13,999 nt of DNA from Candidatus Tariuqbacter arcticus (GTDB taxonomy: Bacteria; Electryoneota; Tariuqbacteria; Tariuqbacterales; Tariuqbacteraceae), in contig JABMRZ010000514.1 in NCBI GenBank assembly GCA_013202315.1, forward strand, positions 1 through 13,999. The letters run 5' to 3'. Below are positions 12,030 through 13,999 of this stretch, piece by piece (position 1 is the stretch's first letter; every line of letters starts with the position of its first letter). The position numbers and the translations under genes are program-made. The notes under the pieces were generated by a model that saw only the letters and a program-made list of their open reading frames with translations, made no database searches and was not told the DNA's origin.

Positions 12030-13874
12030 TTACTTGATTAACAATAGCTTCCTCGTCTGACTGAAGCCTTCGGTCTGCAGCCGGGCGAAGTATATTCCGC
12101 TGGAAAATTCCGACCCATCGAAGACAACTTGGTGGATTCCGGCTGTATAGAAGCCTTCCGCCAGCCTCGCCACTTCCCGCCCATTTACATCATAAACAGT
12201 CAATTCCACATAGCTTGCAGCTTGCAGCTGATAGCTGAGAGCTGTTTTTTCATTGAAGGGATTGGGATATGCGGAAAACAGCATAAAAGATTCCGGTTCC
12301 GGATAGACCCGGGCCTCACCATCGAACAATTCACCTCGACAGAGCCAGTCCGAGGGCGAGCCCAATATCCCATCGCCGCCTTCCTTTTCAAAATTGAAGG
12401 AATTCATATCCTCCACCACCCAGGGATATTCCCCGACGAAGGCATTGTAGTTATAAATACCGCCCGGGGCATAAGGGGGAATATCCTGCTCACGCAATCT
12501 TATGACAGTGAAAGTGGGGGGCAGGCTGATGCCGGTAACGGTCAATACGGGCACTACAAAAGCGGGGTCGCCGGTATAGTATATCTGTGTCCACAGATCG
12601 AAGGTCTGGATGGAGTTGATATTATTGGTGATTTCTATATCGAATTCAAAAGACCCTCCGTTTTCCGGGATGATGATGGGGGTGTTGTGAGGAGTCAAAT
12701 TCACCATAGCTTCGTGAATGCCGTCCATTCGAATGAGCCAGGCGTCTTCTTGACCTGCGCCGTAGGAATCGGTGAAACCGGCGATTATGAATCCGCCGTC
12801 ACCGGATTGCTTGATGCTGAACCCGCCGTCATTGCCGTCGCCGCCGATGAATATGTTCCAGAGAGAATCGCCGTTGGAATCGGCGTACATCACCAAAGCC
12901 TGGTAGGAATCGGTTCCTCCGGAAGTGGTGTATCCGGTGATGATATATCCACCTTCCGTGGTGGGAATGACGCTGTGCCCTTCATCGAGGCCGTCACCGC
13001 CGAAAGCGCAGGTCCATATCGTATCCCCCCGTGAATCTGTTTTTATCAGATAGATGTCTCTGCCGTCATCGGCGATGCCTGAAGCGGTGTATCCGGTGAT
13101 GATATACCCCCCTTCGGTGATTGGCATGACGCTGTGGCCTCCGTCTGAACCGCCGCCGCCGAAACTTTGCGTCCATTCGGGATTACCGGAAGGGTTGGTT
13201 TTTATCAGATAGACATTGGACGAATCCAGCATTGTAGTGGTGTATCCGGTGATGATATATCCGCCGTCCGGGGTGGGTTGGACGCAGTGTCCCTCATCGG
13301 CATAGCTTCCACCAAAGGTCTGCTGCCACAGCAGATTACCCGAACTATCCGCCTTTATCAAATAGACTTGGGATGAGTCGAGTTCGTCGGTGGTGTATCC
13401 GGTGATGATATATCCGCCGTCCGGGGTCGGCTGCACGCTGAATCCTTTATCGTCGAGGTTAGTTCCGAAGGTTCTGGTCCAGAGGGTATCGCCGTCTTCA
13501 CCGGTCCTTATCAGATAGACATCCGCCATCCCGGTGCCGGATGAAGTGGTGTAGCCGGTGATGATATAACCGCCATCCGGTGTCTGCTGGACGCTGAATC
13601 CTTCGTCGCTGCCGAATCCGCCGAAATTCCTATCCCATTCAGGGTTCCCCAGGGAATCGGTTTTGATCAGGAAGACATCCAACGATGAGGCTAAATAGGT
13701 GAAGGAGCCGGCTATGATATAACCGCCATCGGAGGTCTGCTGAACGCTGCGCCCTTCATCAAAACCGGCGCCGCCGAAAGTATTAGTCCAGAGGGTATCG
13801 GGAGGAATGATTTGGGTAAAGGCGGGAATGGATAATGTCAATATCGCTATCGAAACAGTAATAAATTTGCTCAT
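12030..13874 (-). CDS. Secreted seven-repeat propeller protein with T9SS sorting domain
   Basis: A 614-residue protein: signal peptide 1-20 (SIPAFTQ), seven ~51-53-residue repeats at ~25-380 (GFSVQQTPDGGYIITGYTT..DVYLIKTD..G), a beta domain from PHNTPI (~398) to NFEKEGG (~496), a linker with SPSDWLCRGELFDGE, and the sorting domain from YPNPFN (~536) to the tail KLLLIK. It resembles the last 600 residues of the 1335-residue protein and may represent the basic unit of this family. The frame is open to ATG 13889, but GGAG at 13884-13887 lies 9 bases before ATG 13874, which starts a better signal peptide, so the shorter form is chosen. A weak TTGTTA/TAATTA pair (13929-13956, 16-base spacer) is the only promoter candidate. 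Role probably surface binding; the ligand is unknown. Confidence 0.9.
   Translation of the reverse strand: MSKFITVSIAILTLSIPAFTQIIPPDTLWTNTFGGAGFDEGRSVQQTSDGGYIIAGSFTYLASSLDVFLIKTDSLGNPEWDRNFGGFGSDEGFSVQQTPDGGYIITGYTTSSGTGMADVYLIRTGEDGDTLWTRTFGTNLDDKGFSVQPTPDGGYIITGYTTDELDSSQVYLIKADSSGNLLWQQTFGGSYADEGHCVQPTPDGGYIITGYTTTMLDSSNVYLIKTNPSGNPEWTQSFGGGGSDGGHSVMPITEGGYIITGYTASGIADDGRDIYLIKTDSRGDTIWTCAFGGDGLDEGHSVIPTTEGGYIITGYTTSGGTDSYQALVMYADSNGDSLWNIFIGGDGNDGGFSIKQSGDGGFIIAGFTDSYGAGQEDAWLIRMDGIHEAMVNLTPHNTPIIIPENGGSFEFDIEITNNINSIQTFDLWTQIYYTGDPAFVVPVLTVTGISLPPTFTVIRLREQDIPPYAPGGIYNYNAFVGEYPWVVEDMNSFNFEKEGGDGILGSPSDWLCRGELFDGEARVYPEPESFMLFSAYPNPFNEKTALSYQLQAASYVELTVYDVNGREVARLAEGFYTAGIHQVVFDGSEFSSGIYFARLQTEGFSQTRKLLLIK
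12735..13810 (-). repeat. Propeller-blade coding repeats, 153-159 base period
   Basis: Seven tandem units inside the 614-residue gene. The DNA marker TATCCGGTGATGATATA (one base changed in the last) recurs at 12931, 13090, 13243, 13396 and 13552, giving steps of 159, 153, 153 and 156 bases, all whole codons. Unit identity is high at DNA level in the middle of the array, suggesting ongoing homogenisation. Confidence 0.85.
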
Positions 13875-13883
13875 AAGTGGATT

Positions 13884-13887
13884 CTCC
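13884..13887 (-). promoter_or_regulatory. Ribosome binding site deciding the start of the 614-residue protein
   Basis: GGAG on the coding strand, 9 bases before the ATG at 13874. The upstream in-frame ATG at 13889 overlaps this site and has no good site of its own. Confidence 0.65.
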
Positions 13888-13963
13888 ATATTAACTTACA
13901 TAACAAAATAGCTGAGAAGGTAACACTTTAATTATCAGAAGTTAAAGCAATAACAAGGTTGTC

Positions 13964-13984
13964 ATCCCGAACTTGTTTCGGGAT
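13964..13984. repeat. Dispersed palindrome cut by the window edge
   Basis: Arms ATCCCGAA and TTCGGGAT around CTTGT, preceded by GTC and followed by CTACGAGATGC. This GTCATCCCGAACTTG type of sequence is a common intergenic palindrome in environmental bacterial genomes; the remaining half probably lies beyond 13999. Confidence 0.7.
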
Positions 13985-13999
13985 CTACGAGATGCAGAA

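Noticed and set aside
12129..13034. 301-codon open frame on the + strand
   Set aside because: It lies antisense to the 614-residue protein, whose signal peptide, repeats and sorting domain are unmistakable; the long frame arises from the repeated codon pattern.
13875..13889. Upstream ATG of the 614-residue gene
   Set aside because: The GGAG ribosome site overlaps this ATG and is correctly spaced for the ATG at 13874.

Overview
This window reads as a chromosomal segment of a bacterium from the FCB (Fibrobacteres-Chlorobi-Bacteroidetes) superphylum or a related candidate phylum. The main reason is three large secreted proteins, each with a signal peptide and each ending in a C-terminal domain that starts at YPNPFN and finishes in a basic KLLLVK-like tail. 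This is the hallmark of type IX secretion (T9SS type A sorting domain) cargo. Many short palindromic repeats between genes fit a large, repeat-rich environmental genome. Exact phylum (Cloacimonetes, Zixibacteria, Marinimicrobia, KSB1 and similar) cannot be decided from the sequence alone.

Layout: (1) 70-324 (+), a SemiSWEET-type sugar transporter half-unit. (2) 350-4357 (-), a 1335-residue modular secreted protein, convergent with gene 1. (3) 4358-4770, a 413-base gene-free gap holding at least three inverted repeats. (4) 4771-10419 (-), an 1882-residue modular secreted protein. (5) 10420-11317, a three-gene HicB/HicB/HicA toxin-antitoxin island bracketed on both sides by the same two repeat families. 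(6) 11318-12003 (-), an AT-rich HEPN/minimal-nucleotidyltransferase pair with overlapping genes. (7) 12030-13874 (-), a third modular secreted protein of 614 residues. (8) 13875-13999, an upstream region ending in a dispersed palindrome cut by the window edge.

The three secreted proteins are assembled from a shared kit: a block of seven ~50-residue 'DGGYIITG' repeats (probably a seven-bladed beta-propeller), right-handed parallel beta-helix blocks, Ig-like domains and the sorting domain, in different order and copy number. No catalytic residues were recognised in them, so an adhesive, structural or ligand-binding surface role is the most that can be inferred. The two gaps after the second and third of these genes (in + coordinates, 10420-12003) are filled by toxin-antitoxin modules. 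I found no clear new enzymatic or defence system. The most distinctive signals are the seven-repeat rule, the 297-base exact-period tandem Ig repeats, the nested repeats around the hic island, and the non-canonical HEPN motif.
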